From contig DVIQ01000019.1 of assembly GCA_018711185.1 (NCBI GenBank), positions 59,879 to 123,878 on the forward strand: a stretch of 64,000 nt of DNA, written 5' to 3'. The position numbers and the translations under genes were made by a program. The DNA comes from Candidatus Limivivens intestinipullorum (GTDB taxonomy: Bacteria > Bacillota > Clostridia > Lachnospirales > Lachnospiraceae). The notes below the pieces were generated by a model. The model was not told the DNA's origin and searched no databases. It saw only the letters and a program-made list of their open reading frames with translations. How positions within the stretch are numbered: the first letter of the stretch is position 1; the number at the start of each line of letters is the position of its first letter. Positions 1-9,732 of the stretch are shown in pieces.

Positions 1-447
1 GCTCAGGCGGCTGCCAGAGCTGGTCTGATGTCCAAAGAGGCGAAGGATCTGTGCGGCGCCGGTCTGAAGAGAGTCTGCGAGCTGGCTGATATCCCGCCGG
101 TATTACATATGGGTTCCTGCGTGGATATTTCCCGTATGATGATCCTGGTTGCCACCCTGGCAAAGGATTCCGGCCTGAACATTTCTCAGCTTCCGGTTGT
201 GGGCTGCGCTCCGGAATGGATGTCTGAGAAAGCGGTATCCATCGGAAATTACGTGGTAGCTACCGGTATTGATACCTTCCTGGGCGTTGACCCGTATGTA
301 TCCGGTTCCGATCAGGTGGCAGAACTTCTGACCTCCGGTATCCGTGACTGGGTAGAAGCTTCCTACACCGTAGAGAAGGATATTGAAAAGCTGGGAGATC
401 GGATGATCGAACGGATCGAAGAGAAGAGAGCGGCCATCGGTATCTGA
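1..447 (+). CDS. acsA: Carbon monoxide dehydrogenase catalytic subunit, C-terminal part (gene starts before window)
   Basis: Open in frame from base 1; PPVLHMGSCVDISR...GCAPEWMSEKAVSIG motifs typical of Ni-CODH; followed by cooC and acsB. Confidence 0.93.
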   Translation, partial: AQAAARAGLMSKEAKDLCGAGLKRVCELADIPPVLHMGSCVDISRMMILVATLAKDSGLNISQLPVVGCAPEWMSEKAVSIGNYVVATGIDTFLGVDPYVSGSDQVAELLTSGIRDWVEASYTVEKDIEKLGDRMIERIEEKRAAIGI

Positions 448-488
448 CAAAGAGGAAGGCGGAAGCGGCGCTTCGCCGCTGAAATGAC

Positions 489-517
489 GTAACGGTTCAG
501 CAGGGCTGAACCGTCAC
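489..517. repeat. Copy A, solo 29-bp palindrome GTAACGGTTCAGCAGGGCTGAACCGTCAC
   Basis: Inverted repeat; flanks GAAATGAC (481-488) / GAAATGTC (518-525) match 7/8; intergenic between acsA and cooC. Confidence 0.85.
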
Positions 518-588
518 GAAATGTCCGGACCAGACATGGACGGATGTGAACGGCCGCAATATATAGAAAAGAAAAGGATGAAGAAAGC

Positions 589-1353
589 ATGAAAATTGCA
601 GTAACCGGAAAAGGCGGAGTGGGAAAGACAACATTTGCTGCGACTCTTGCCAGACTTTATGCGGCGGAGGGAAAGCATGTGCTTGCTGCGGACGTTGATC
701 CGGATGCAAATTTCGGCCTGGCGCTGGGCTTTCCGGAGGAAGTGCTGGATTCCATTGTTCCGATTACAAAAATGCGCAAGCTTGTGCAGGAGCGGACCGG
801 GGCAAATGAATACAACCAGTTTTATACGCTGAACCCGAAGGTGGACGATATCCCCGACACCTATTCGAAGGTGTACAACGGCGTAAAGCTTCTGGTACTC
901 GGAACGGTGGATACGGCCGGAAGCGGCTGTGTCTGCCCGGAGCATGTGATGCTGAAGCGCATTATCAGCCATCTGGTCCTGCGAAGCGATGACATTGTGA
1001 TTCTGGATATGGAGGCTGGCCTGGAGCACCTGGCCAGAGGAACCACAGCCGGAATGGATCAGTTTGTGGTAGTGATCGAGCCCGGTGCCAGAAGCATCCA
1101 GACCTACCGGAACGTAAAGCGTCTGGCAGCGGATCTGGGTGTGAAGCAGGTGCGTGTGGTGGCCAACAAGGTACGGGATGAAGCGGACGAGGCGTTCATC
1201 CGGGAAAGGATACCGGAGGAAGATCTGCTGGGATTCGTGCATTACAATACCGAGGTCATCGACGCGGACCGTCAGGGCGTATCCCCTTATGATATGAGTC
1301 CGAAGGCCGTGGAGGAGATTCGGGCGATTAAAGAAAAAATAGATAATTGCTGA
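589..1353 (+). CDS. cooC: CODH nickel-insertion accessory ATPase CooC/AcsF
   Basis: MKIAVTGKGGVGKTTFAATLARL deviant Walker A, MinD/CooC family; sits between CODH and ACS genes. Confidence 0.93.
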   Translation: MKIAVTGKGGVGKTTFAATLARLYAAEGKHVLAADVDPDANFGLALGFPEEVLDSIVPITKMRKLVQERTGANEYNQFYTLNPKVDDIPDTYSKVYNGVKLLVLGTVDTAGSGCVCPEHVMLKRIISHLVLRSDDIVILDMEAGLEHLARGTTAGMDQFVVVIEPGARSIQTYRNVKRLAADLGVKQVRVVANKVRDEADEAFIRERIPEEDLLGFVHYNTEVIDADRQGVSPYDMSPKAVEEIRAIKEKIDNC

Positions 1354-1372
1354 GTGATTGGAGGTAAAGACA

Positions 1373-3499
1373 TTGACTTTATTTGATGTTGTTTTTAGTG
1401 GAAATGACGCTGCCTATGGTCTTGCTGAGGGCGCGATCGACGCTGCCATTGAAAAGTATGGCGCGGATAAGGCTGTTTCTTTTCCGGATACGGCTTACAG
1501 CCTGCCCTGCTACTATGCCGTAACCGGCACAAAGGTGAATACCCTGGGCGATTTAAAGAACGCTCTGGGCGTGGTAAAGACCCTGATGACCAGAGAGCAG
1601 CGCTTAAATGACGCGTTTATGTCCGGTGTTGCCACGGCGCTGTGCGCTGAGTTCCTGGAAGTTCTGAAATATGTTGACAACCCCACGCCTTATGAGGCTC
1701 CCTGCGCCGGTCATCTGCCGGATGCGGCAATCCGTGAGCTGGGTGTGCCGCTGGTAACCGGAGATATCCCGGGTGTTGCCGTTATCCTTGGCGCTGCTCC
1801 CACCGCGGAGGAAGGCGTTGAGCTGGTAAAGAGCTATCAGGCACAGGGCATTCTGGTGACGCTGGTGGGCGGCATCATCGACCAGTGCGTGGAGATGGGC
1901 TATAAGACCGGCGCAAATGTGCGTGTAATCCCGCTGGGAAAAGATGTGACGGCCGTTGTTCACGCGGTATCCGTTGCGGTTCGCGCGGCTTTGATCTTCG
2001 GAAATATTCAGGCAGGCGATGCCGCTGGCCTGATGAAGTACACCATGGAGCGTGTTCCGGCATTCGTAAATGCTTTTGCTCCCCTTGATCCGGTTATCGT
2101 TGCCGCAGGCGCAGGTGCCATCGCCCTGGGCTTCCCGGTAATTACGAACGAGGAGACTTTCCGCGTACCCAAGAGCCTGATCGTACAGAAGGATATTTCC
2201 AAATTCAACGCCACCTCTCTGGAAGCAAGAGATATTAAGATCAAGGTTACGAAGATTGATATTCCGGTGGCGTTCGCTTCCGCTTTCGAGGGCGAGATTA
2301 TCCGCCGCGGCGACATGCAGGTAGAGTTCGACGGTTCTCGTGTAGACTGCTGTGAGCTGGTTCTGGACGTAGAGGATGCCTCCAAGGTAGAAGACCATAA
2401 GATCGAAGTGATCGGGCCGGATATCGATGAGTTCGAGGTTGGCTCCAAGCATTCCATCGCTTATGTGGTAGAGGTAACGGGCAAGAGCATGCAGCCGGAT
2501 TTCGAGCCGGTATTTGAGCGTAAGTTCCACAGCTATCTGAACTGCATCGAGGGTGTAATGCACACCGGACAGCGTGACATGATCCGTATCCGTGTCAGCA
2601 AGGACGCTTTCAACGCCGGCTTCCGTGTAAAGCACATCGGTGAGGTGCTCTACGCGAGAGTAAAGAGCGAATTCGCCGCGGTTGTGGACAAGTGCCAGGT
2701 GAAGATTTACACAGATCCCGCCGAGTGCACCAGAATCCGTCATGAGGTTGCGATCCCGATGTTCGACAAGCGTGACGAGAGACTGACGACTCTGACGGAC
2801 GAGTCTGTAGACGTATATTACAGCTGCATCATGTGCCAGGCATTCTCCCCCAGCCACGTGTGCATCGTAACGCCGGAAAGACTTGGTCTGTGCGGCGCCG
2901 TATCCTGGCTGGACGCAAAGGCAACCCATGAGCTGGATCCCCAGGGACCCTGCCAGGTGGTTACCAAGGAAAAGCCCATCGATGAGCGTATCGGTGAGTA
3001 CGAAGACGTAAATGAGGTTGTAAAGAAGCTTTCCCAGGGCGCTCTGGAGGATGTATCCCTGTACTCCATCATTGAAAAACCCATGACCTCCTGCGGATGC
3101 TTCGAGTGTATCTGCGGTATTGAGCCTCTCTCCAACGGCGTCTGCATCGCGAACCGTGAATACGCCGGAATGACCCCCATCGGAATGACTTTCTCCGAGC
3201 TGGCTTCCATGACCGGCGGCGGTGTGCAGACTCCCGGCTTTATGGGACACGGCAAGCACTTCATTGCTTCCAAGAAGTTCATGAAGGCAGAGGGCGGCGT
3301 TGCGAGAATCGTATGGATGCCTAAGGAACTGAAGGATCAGGTAAGAGACAGACTGAATGAGACCGCGAAGGAAATGTACGGCATTGAGAACTTCTGCGAC
3401 ATGATCGGTGATGAGACGGTTGCTGAGGATCCGGAGACCTTGCTGGCATTCCTGACTGAGAAGGGACATCCCGCTCTTTCCATGGAGCCGATGATGTAA
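1373..3499 (+). CDS. acsB: Acetyl-CoA synthase (CO-methylating), beta subunit
   Basis: A-cluster cysteine motifs CIMCQAFSPSHVCIVTPERLGLCGA and SCGCFECICGIEP; TTG start at 1373 chosen because GGAGG lies at 1360-1364. Confidence 0.95.
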   Translation: MTLFDVVFSGNDAAYGLAEGAIDAAIEKYGADKAVSFPDTAYSLPCYYAVTGTKVNTLGDLKNALGVVKTLMTREQRLNDAFMSGVATALCAEFLEVLKYVDNPTPYEAPCAGHLPDAAIRELGVPLVTGDIPGVAVILGAAPTAEEGVELVKSYQAQGILVTLVGGIIDQCVEMGYKTGANVRVIPLGKDVTAVVHAVSVAVRAALIFGNIQAGDAAGLMKYTMERVPAFVNAFAPLDPVIVAAGAGAIALGFPVITNEETFRVPKSLIVQKDISKFNATSLEARDIKIKVTKIDIPVAFASAFEGEIIRRGDMQVEFDGSRVDCCELVLDVEDASKVEDHKIEVIGPDIDEFEVGSKHSIAYVVEVTGKSMQPDFEPVFERKFHSYLNCIEGVMHTGQRDMIRIRVSKDAFNAGFRVKHIGEVLYARVKSEFAAVVDKCQVKIYTDPAECTRIRHEVAIPMFDKRDERLTTLTDESVDVYYSCIMCQAFSPSHVCIVTPERLGLCGAVSWLDAKATHELDPQGPCQVVTKEKPIDERIGEYEDVNEVVKKLSQGALEDVSLYSIIEKPMTSCGCFECICGIEPLSNGVCIANREYAGMTPIGMTFSELASMTGGGVQTPGFMGHGKHFIASKKFMKAEGGVARIVWMPKELKDQVRDRLNETAKEMYGIENFCDMIGDETVAEDPETLLAFLTEKGHPALSMEPMM

Positions 3500-3563
3500 T
3501 TCGGAGATCCTATCGTTTGAGCTGGCGGGGAAACGGCTTTCCGCCGTTTTCCCGCCGCTTTTC

Positions 3564-3697
3564 GTAACGGTTCAGCTTTGCTGAACCGTTACATGCAAAA
3601 TCCATTTAAAATCGCCTGCGGCGATGGGATTTTGCACTCCTGAATCACATTCTTACGGTCTGCGCAGCATGTGCGCAGACCTGGGCTGTACAGTTAC
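3564..3697 (-). repeat. Copy B, full-length element (134 bp) with three hairpins
   Basis: Perfect GTAACGGTTCAGCtttGCTGAACCGTTAC, GCAAAATCC..ATCGCCtgcGGCGAT..GGATTTTGC and GGTCTGCGCAgcatgTGCGCAGACC, ending CTGTACAGTTAC. Its reverse complement aligns along its length with copy C. Confidence 0.92.
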
Positions 3698-3727
3698 GTT
3701 TTTTCAGGTATATTTTGCCGAAGATTA

Positions 3728-3756
3728 TTGAAATTTCAGCAGGGCTGTAGTAAAAT
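3728..3756 (+). promoter_or_regulatory. Putative sigma-A promoter for acsDCEV
   Basis: TTGAAA-N17-TAAAAT about 50 bp upstream of the acsD RBS. Confidence 0.6.
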
Positions 3757-3808
3757 AGAGACAATGTGATTTTACAACAGTCACCATTAAGAAGGAGGTT
3801 TTTTTACA

Positions 3809-4750
3809 ATGCCGTTTAATGCAAAATCAGGAAAGTTCAGTGCAAACATCAACACGGTGACCATGGGTACCGGGGATAAGGCGGTCAAGATTGGCGGAGA
3901 GAATGTACTGCCTTTTTTCACCTTTGACGCTCCTGTGGAGAACGCACCGAAGGTTGGTATTGAGATTACAGACTTTGGTCTGGAGAATGAGCCGGACTGT
4001 GTGAAGAAATATTATGAGGGCTGCGAGACAGTCGTTGACATGGCAAAGAAAGCCGCATCCATGGAAGGAGTTGATTTCCTGTGCTTCCGTATGGAGGGCG
4101 GCGATCCCAATGGCGCGAACAAATCCACCGAAGAGCTGATCTCTACTCTGAAAGAGGTTGCCGCTGCGGTTGATATCCCTCTTGTAGTGGCGGGCTGCAA
4201 GCATGTGGAGAAGGATGCGGAGCTGCTTTCCAAGGCTGCTGAGGCTGTAGACGGTAAGAATGCCGTGATCCTGGCTGCAAAGGAAGAAAATTATAAGACC
4301 ATCGGCGCTGCTGCCGGGCTTGCTTACAAGCAGATCGTAGGCGGTGAGTCTGCCGTTGATATTAACCTGGCGAAACAGCTGAATGTACTGATGACCCAGC
4401 TTGGCGTAGATCCCAAGAGCATTGTTATGAATGTTGGATCCGCGGCAGCGGGCTATGGATTTGAGTATGTTGTGTCCACGATGCAGCGTGTAAAGGCCGC
4501 CGCTCTGGGACAGAACGATAATACCCTGCAGATGCCGATTATTACTCCTGTAGCTTCCGAGGTATGGGGCGTAAAAGAGGCGGTAGCCTCCGAAGCGGAC
4601 ATGCCGGAGTGGGGAGATGCCGAGAAGCGCGGCGTTGATATGGAAATCGAGACCGCCGCAGCCGTACTGGCCGCTGGTTCCAATGCCGTTATCCTGAAGC
4701 ATCCCACAGCTATTGCGACCATTTCCAAGATGATTAAAGAGTTAATGTAA
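3809..4750 (+). CDS. acsD: Corrinoid iron-sulfur protein small subunit
   Basis: CdhD/AcsD-like TIM-barrel sequence; AAGGAGG RBS; gene order. Confidence 0.93.
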   Translation: MPFNAKSGKFSANINTVTMGTGDKAVKIGGENVLPFFTFDAPVENAPKVGIEITDFGLENEPDCVKKYYEGCETVVDMAKKAASMEGVDFLCFRMEGGDPNGANKSTEELISTLKEVAAAVDIPLVVAGCKHVEKDAELLSKAAEAVDGKNAVILAAKEENYKTIGAAAGLAYKQIVGGESAVDINLAKQLNVLMTQLGVDPKSIVMNVGSAAAGYGFEYVVSTMQRVKAAALGQNDNTLQMPIITPVASEVWGVKEAVASEADMPEWGDAEKRGVDMEIETAAAVLAAGSNAVILKHPTAIATISKMIKELM

Positions 4751-4781
4751 TTGCATCGCTACATAAGGAGGATATGTTATT

Positions 4782-6140
4782 ATGGCACTGAAAGGTCTGG
4801 ATATTTTTAAACTGTCACCGAAGAAGAACTGCAAGGAGTGCGGAAGCCCCACCTGTATGGCATTTTCCATGAAGGTTGCCCAGGGTGCTGTGGATATCAG
4901 CGCTTGTCCGTATTTCTCAGAGGAAGCAAAGGCTACCCTGTCCGAGGCTACCGCTCCGCCAATGAAGACCATCAAGGTTGGTACAGGCGAGAACGAGATT
5001 TCTCTGGGCGGCGAGACCGTTATGCAGAGACATGAAAAGACCTTTGTAAGCAAGACAAGATATGCGGTTACGGTATGCAACTGCATGGATGAGGCGGCCA
5101 TCGACGCAAAACTTGCTGATATGACAAAGGTAGATTACGAGCGTATCGGCGAGAGAATGTTCGTAGAGATGGTATATGTGAACTATACCGCTGACGGCGC
5201 TTATGATTATACTGAGCTGGTTAAGAAGGCTGCGGCTACCGGCCGTGTGCTGATTCTTGGCTGCGAGGATCCGGAAGTGGCGAAGGCGGCTCTGGCTGTA
5301 TGCAAGGACGGCAAGCCGATCTTAAACGGCGCAACCGCTGCCAACTATGAGGCCATGAACCAGGTAGCTGTGGAAGCGGGCGTTACCCTTGGCGTAAAGG
5401 GCGCGGATATCAACGAACTGTATGACACCGTAGTGGCTCTGGAAGGCAAAGGAAATAAGAATCTGGTAATCGACTGCGGCACATCTTCCATTAAGGACGC
5501 TATGGCGGTGGCTGTCCAGTTCCGCCGCGCGGCTATTAAGGACGGCAACAGAAGCTGCGGTTATCCGTCTATCGTAAATGTTGCGGCTCTGGCGAAGGGC
5601 GATATGCATATGCAGGCAGCTCTGGCTTCTCTGTTTACCATGAACTATGGTTCCATCGTTGTTATGGAAGAGATGACCTACGCGGAGGCGCTTCCTCTGT
5701 ACGGCCTGCGTCAGAACGTATTCACCGATCCTCAGAAGCCCATGAAGGTAACTCCGGGCATCTACTCCATCAACGGCGGAGACGAGAACTCCATCTGTCT
5801 GACCACCGTAGATTTCGCCCTTACCTATTTCGTGGTTTCCGGCGAGCTGGAGAGATCCGGCGTACCCTGCAACCTGATTATCTCCGATGCGGGCGGTCTT
5901 TCCGTACTGACCTCCTGGGCAGCCGGCAAGTTCTCCGCGAACTCCATCGCGAAGTTCTGGGCAGAGGCGGATATCGAAGGACAGATCAAGAACCGTACCC
6001 TGGTACTGCCCGGCAAGGTTGCCGTATTAAAGGGTGAGGTAGAGGCCAAGCTTCCGGGCTGGAACGTGATCGTTGGACCGGCAGAGGCTGTTCAGCTTGT
6101 GAAATTCCTGAAGGATCTGAAGGATCAGGGACAGTGCTGA
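4782..6140 (+). CDS. acsC: Corrinoid iron-sulfur protein large subunit
   Basis: N-terminal NCKECGSPTCMAFSMKVAQGAVDISACPYFSEEA 4Fe-4S motif; gene order. Confidence 0.95.
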   Translation: MALKGLDIFKLSPKKNCKECGSPTCMAFSMKVAQGAVDISACPYFSEEAKATLSEATAPPMKTIKVGTGENEISLGGETVMQRHEKTFVSKTRYAVTVCNCMDEAAIDAKLADMTKVDYERIGERMFVEMVYVNYTADGAYDYTELVKKAAATGRVLILGCEDPEVAKAALAVCKDGKPILNGATAANYEAMNQVAVEAGVTLGVKGADINELYDTVVALEGKGNKNLVIDCGTSSIKDAMAVAVQFRRAAIKDGNRSCGYPSIVNVAALAKGDMHMQAALASLFTMNYGSIVVMEEMTYAEALPLYGLRQNVFTDPQKPMKVTPGIYSINGGDENSICLTTVDFALTYFVVSGELERSGVPCNLIISDAGGLSVLTSWAAGKFSANSIAKFWAEADIEGQIKNRTLVLPGKVAVLKGEVEAKLPGWNVIVGPAEAVQLVKFLKDLKDQGQC

Positions 6141-6153
6141 TTAAGCGACGGCT

Positions 6154-6206
6154 GTAACGAAATCACATTGCTATTTGACGGTCCGCGCTTTTAGGCGCGG
6201 GCCGTA
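6154..6206 (-). repeat. Copy J, probable diverged relic of the repeat family (hairpin a region)
   Basis: GTAACGAAATCACATT...TTGACGGTCCGCGC ttttag GCGCGGGCCGTAAG shares AATCACATT and the ACGGTCCGCGC arm with copies B and D; 11-bp stem 6178-6205. Confidence 0.5.
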
Positions 6207-6235
6207 AGATAAAGAACAAGTAAAGGAGAACTGCA

Positions 6236-7021
6236 ATGGCAAAATTTATCACAATTGGAGAAAGAATTCACTGTATTTCCCCGGCAATCCGCAAAGCTAT
6301 GGCTGAGAGAGATCCGGAGCCGATCTTAAAGCGCGCGAAGGAGCAGATTGCTGCCGGCGCAACCTATCTGGATGTAAACATCGGACCTGCAGAGAACGAC
6401 GGCGAGGAGCTGATGAAGTGGGCGGTTCAGCTGATTCAGAGCGAGTGCGACAACGTACCCCTGGCTCTGGATACCTCAAATAAAAAAGCCATTGAGGCTG
6501 GTATTTCCGTTTACAACAGATCCAAGGGCAAGCCGATTGTAAACTCCGCGGATGCCGGTGACAGAATCGAGAACATTGACCTGGCCGCTGCCAATGATGC
6601 TATCGTTATCGCCCTGTGCTCCGCCGACGGCGTTGCCGCTGACAACGACGAGCGCATGATGCACTGCCAGAACATGCTGGAAAGAGGTCTTGAGCACGGC
6701 ATGGAGCCTACAGATCTGTGGTTTGACCCGCTGTTCCTGGTTGTCAAGGGAATGCAGGACAAGCAGATGGATGTTCTTGAGTGCATCAAGATGTTCTCTG
6801 ACATGGGCCTGAACTCCACCGGCGGTCTCTCCAATAACTCCAATGGTATGCCCAAGCATATTCGTCCGATTATGGATTCCGCGCTGGTTGCCATGTGCAT
6901 GATGCAGGGCCTTACCTCCGCGATCGTAAATCCCTGCGACCTGCGTCTGATGGAAACCATTAAATCCTGTGATATTTTCAAGAACAATACCCTTTACGCA
7001 GACTCTTATCTGGAGATCTGA
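6236..7021 (+). CDS. acsE: 5-methyltetrahydrofolate:corrinoid/iron-sulfur protein methyltransferase
   Basis: Pterin-binding domain protein (GERIHCISPAIRKAM...YLDVNIGPAENDGEELMKW); position after acsC. Confidence 0.94.
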   Translation: MAKFITIGERIHCISPAIRKAMAERDPEPILKRAKEQIAAGATYLDVNIGPAENDGEELMKWAVQLIQSECDNVPLALDTSNKKAIEAGISVYNRSKGKPIVNSADAGDRIENIDLAAANDAIVIALCSADGVAADNDERMMHCQNMLERGLEHGMEPTDLWFDPLFLVVKGMQDKQMDVLECIKMFSDMGLNSTGGLSNNSNGMPKHIRPIMDSALVAMCMMQGLTSAIVNPCDLRLMETIKSCDIFKNNTLYADSYLEI

Positions 7022-7024
7022 TGT

Positions 7025-8947
7025 ATGCATAAGGTCACTTTTAAGTTTGAGAACAGCGAAGATGTAACAGTCTTCGCTGCTTTCGGTGAAAACCTTCTTG
7101 AGGTAGCGAGAAAAACAAATGTAGCTATCGATGCCCCTTGCTCCGGCAACGCCTCCTGCGGCAAATGCAAGGTGAAGCTGGTGGGAGGGGAGCTTGACTC
7201 TAAGCAGACCCGCCATATTACGGATGAGGAATACGCCCTTGGCTGGAGGCTTGCCTGCGTCAGCAAAGTTGTTTCAGATGTGGAGGTTCTGGTGCCGGAT
7301 ATCGCTTCCGCTTACCGGAGCCGTATGAAGGTGGCCGACTTGAGTTCTCCGGAGGAAATTCGCATTTTTGAGGATCTGAAGGAGCAGATTGCGGAAGTGG
7401 GAATTGCACTGAGGAATAACCTTGAGGCTATAAATCTTGAGATGGCCGAACCCACGCTGGACGATACGATGCCGGATAACGAGCGTCTTACCAGAAGCCT
7501 CCAGGAGGCTACCGGAGTTTCCAGAATCCGGATTCCCTACACAGTAATCAAAAAGCTGGCACAGGTTCTCAGGGAAAATCACTTCCGGGTGCAGGCGATT
7601 GTGAGAAAAACAGAAAAGGATGTTTTCGTGTACGATGTTCTCGCCCAGAATGAGAATCCTGTCGTGGGCGGCCTGGCCGTGGACATCGGGACCACCACGG
7701 TGTCGGCTGTGATTATCAATATGCTGGACGGAAAAATCCTGGCGAAGGGCAGCGGCGGAAACGGACAGATTCGTTACGGCGCGGACGTGATTAACCGCAT
7801 CATCGAATCGGTTAAGCCCGGCGGAAGAGAAAAACTTCAGGACGCCATCGTTAAGGAAACCTTAAATCCGCTGACGAAGACCATGTGCAGACAGGCAGGT
7901 ATCCGTCCTGAGCAGATCTACCGTATGTGCGTAGCCGGCAATACCACGATGAATCATCTGCTTGTGGGCGTGGACGCGGATCCGGTCCGCATGGAACCGT
8001 ATATCCCCACGTTCTTTAAGACGAACTCGCTGTTTGCCAACGATATTGGGGTGGATATCAACCCGGACGCTCACATTATTCTTGCGCCGAATATCGGAAG
8101 CTATGTGGGCGGCGACATTACCGCGGGGACTTTCGTATCCATGATCTGGAACAAACCGGAGTTTTCCCTGTTTATCGATCTGGGAACCAACGGCGAGATC
8201 GTGTTCGGCAATTCGGACTTCCTGATGAGCTGTGCCTGCTCCGCGGGTCCAGCCTTTGAGGGCGGCGATATCAGCTGCGGCATGCGCGCCACAGATGGAG
8301 CCATTGAGGCCTGCACCATTGACGAGGAGACCATGGAGCCGTCCCTGACCATTGTGGGAGCTCCCGGCACAAAGCCGGTGGGAATCTGCGGTTCCGGCAT
8401 TATCGACATTATCGCGGAGCTGTACCGCTGCAAGATGCTGAGCCCCAAAGGAAAGTTTATCCGGGAGGGGAAACGTATCCGCCATGATAAATACGGAATG
8501 GGAAGCTATGTCCTTGCCTTTGAGGATGAGGCGGATTCGGTGAAGGATATTGAGATCACAGAGGTGGACATCGATAACTTTATCCGGGCAAAGGGCGCGA
8601 TTTTCTCAGCCATACGGACGATGCTGAGCTACTGTGACTTTGATGTCAGCATGATCGAGAATGTTTATGTGGCAGGCGGTATCGGCAGCGGCATCAATAT
8701 GCAGAATGCCATTCGGATCGGTATGTTCCCGGCACTTCCGGTGGAGATGTACCATTATATCGGAAACTCTTCCCTTGCGGGCGCTTACGCCATGCTGTAT
8801 TCTACGGAAGCGGAGCGCAAGGTTTACGAAGTGGCTCAGAATATGACCTACATTGAATTAAGCGCGATACCACAGTACATGGATGAGTTTGTTGCGGCCT
8901 GCTTTTTGCCGCATACAGACGCCTCTCTGTTTGAAGGAGTCGAATAA
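7025..8947 (+). CDS. acsV: Corrinoid activation/regeneration protein (RACE family, 2Fe-2S N-terminus)
   Basis: CSGNASCGKCKVKLVGGEL 2Fe-2S motif plus ASKHA-like C-terminus (AVDIGTTTVSAVIINMLDG); DUF4445-type protein. Confidence 0.92.
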   Translation: MHKVTFKFENSEDVTVFAAFGENLLEVARKTNVAIDAPCSGNASCGKCKVKLVGGELDSKQTRHITDEEYALGWRLACVSKVVSDVEVLVPDIASAYRSRMKVADLSSPEEIRIFEDLKEQIAEVGIALRNNLEAINLEMAEPTLDDTMPDNERLTRSLQEATGVSRIRIPYTVIKKLAQVLRENHFRVQAIVRKTEKDVFVYDVLAQNENPVVGGLAVDIGTTTVSAVIINMLDGKILAKGSGGNGQIRYGADVINRIIESVKPGGREKLQDAIVKETLNPLTKTMCRQAGIRPEQIYRMCVAGNTTMNHLLVGVDADPVRMEPYIPTFFKTNSLFANDIGVDINPDAHIILAPNIGSYVGGDITAGTFVSMIWNKPEFSLFIDLGTNGEIVFGNSDFLMSCACSAGPAFEGGDISCGMRATDGAIEACTIDEETMEPSLTIVGAPGTKPVGICGSGIIDIIAELYRCKMLSPKGKFIREGKRIRHDKYGMGSYVLAFEDEADSVKDIEITEVDIDNFIRAKGAIFSAIRTMLSYCDFDVSMIENVYVAGGIGSGINMQNAIRIGMFPALPVEMYHYIGNSSLAGAYAMLYSTEAERKVYEVAQNMTYIELSAIPQYMDEFVAACFLPHTDASLFEGVE

Positions 8948-8956
8948 CCGGTACGG

Positions 8957-8992
8957 GGCTGCTGTGCTGGAAACACACAGCAGCCTTTTTTT
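8957..8992 (+). terminator. Rho-independent terminator after acsV
   Basis: GGCTGCTGTG ctggaaac ACACAGCAGCC TTTTTTT. Confidence 0.85.
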
Positions 8993-9025
8993 AATCGAAT
9001 CAGAGAAGTACCCAGGAGATCTGAA

Positions 9026-9670
9026 ATGGAAATTGATTACAGAAAAGACAGCAAGGAAGGGATTCCCTTCGAACACTACTTAGAGGAATTCGCGAGGCTC
9101 GATCCCGCGGAGGCATCCGGGCGGACCGGTATCCCCTATAATCCGAACACCAGGGAGTTTTCTGTACGGATGATGCAGAAGGAGTTTCTGGTATCCTGGC
9201 CGGACTGCGGCGTGAAAAAGGCGGATCCCGGGGATACGGGGTACGGAGCCGCGGAGGATACCATTGCGGCGAAGATTATGATTATCCGTCTGCTTACCAG
9301 AGGAGTACAGGCCATGTCTACCGGAAAGTTTTTGACGTACCGGGAGATTCCGTGGGGAGAAGTGTATTTCCGGCAGTTTAACGGGCGATGTATTATGAGG
9401 CTTGCCTTTTCCTATGGAAGCCGCCTGGATGTCTTCCGGGCCGCTATGGAAAAGCTGGGGGCGAAGAAATTGGATCTGGGCGACGCCTCCTATGAGTTTG
9501 AATTTTTGAACGGCTATTTTGTGCGTTTCATTCTCTGGGCGGGAGATGAAGAATTTTCACCGTCGGCCCAGATTTTGTTTTCCGACAATTTCCCGCTTTC
9601 CTTTCAGGCGGAGGATCTGGCGGTGGTAGGTGATATTTCCATCGGTACGCTGAAGAAAGCGGGTGTTTAA
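9026..9670 (+). CDS. DUF3786-type protein associated with ACS loci
   Basis: 214-aa ORF with RBS; sequence resembles DUF3786 proteins found near corrinoid/ACS genes. Confidence 0.7.
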   Translation: MEIDYRKDSKEGIPFEHYLEEFARLDPAEASGRTGIPYNPNTREFSVRMMQKEFLVSWPDCGVKKADPGDTGYGAAEDTIAAKIMIIRLLTRGVQAMSTGKFLTYREIPWGEVYFRQFNGRCIMRLAFSYGSRLDVFRAAMEKLGAKKLDLGDASYEFEFLNGYFVRFILWAGDEEFSPSAQILFSDNFPLSFQAEDLAVVGDISIGTLKKAGV

Positions 9671-9732
9671 CCGAACAGAGGGAGGAGATCCTCCTCTGTC
9701 CGATGACAAATTGATGAAGGAGAATATGTATT

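Noticed and set aside
1604-3469. 621-aa ORF antisense to acsB
   Set aside because: Mirror ORF of a strongly biased, clearly conserved gene; no RBS or family resemblance.
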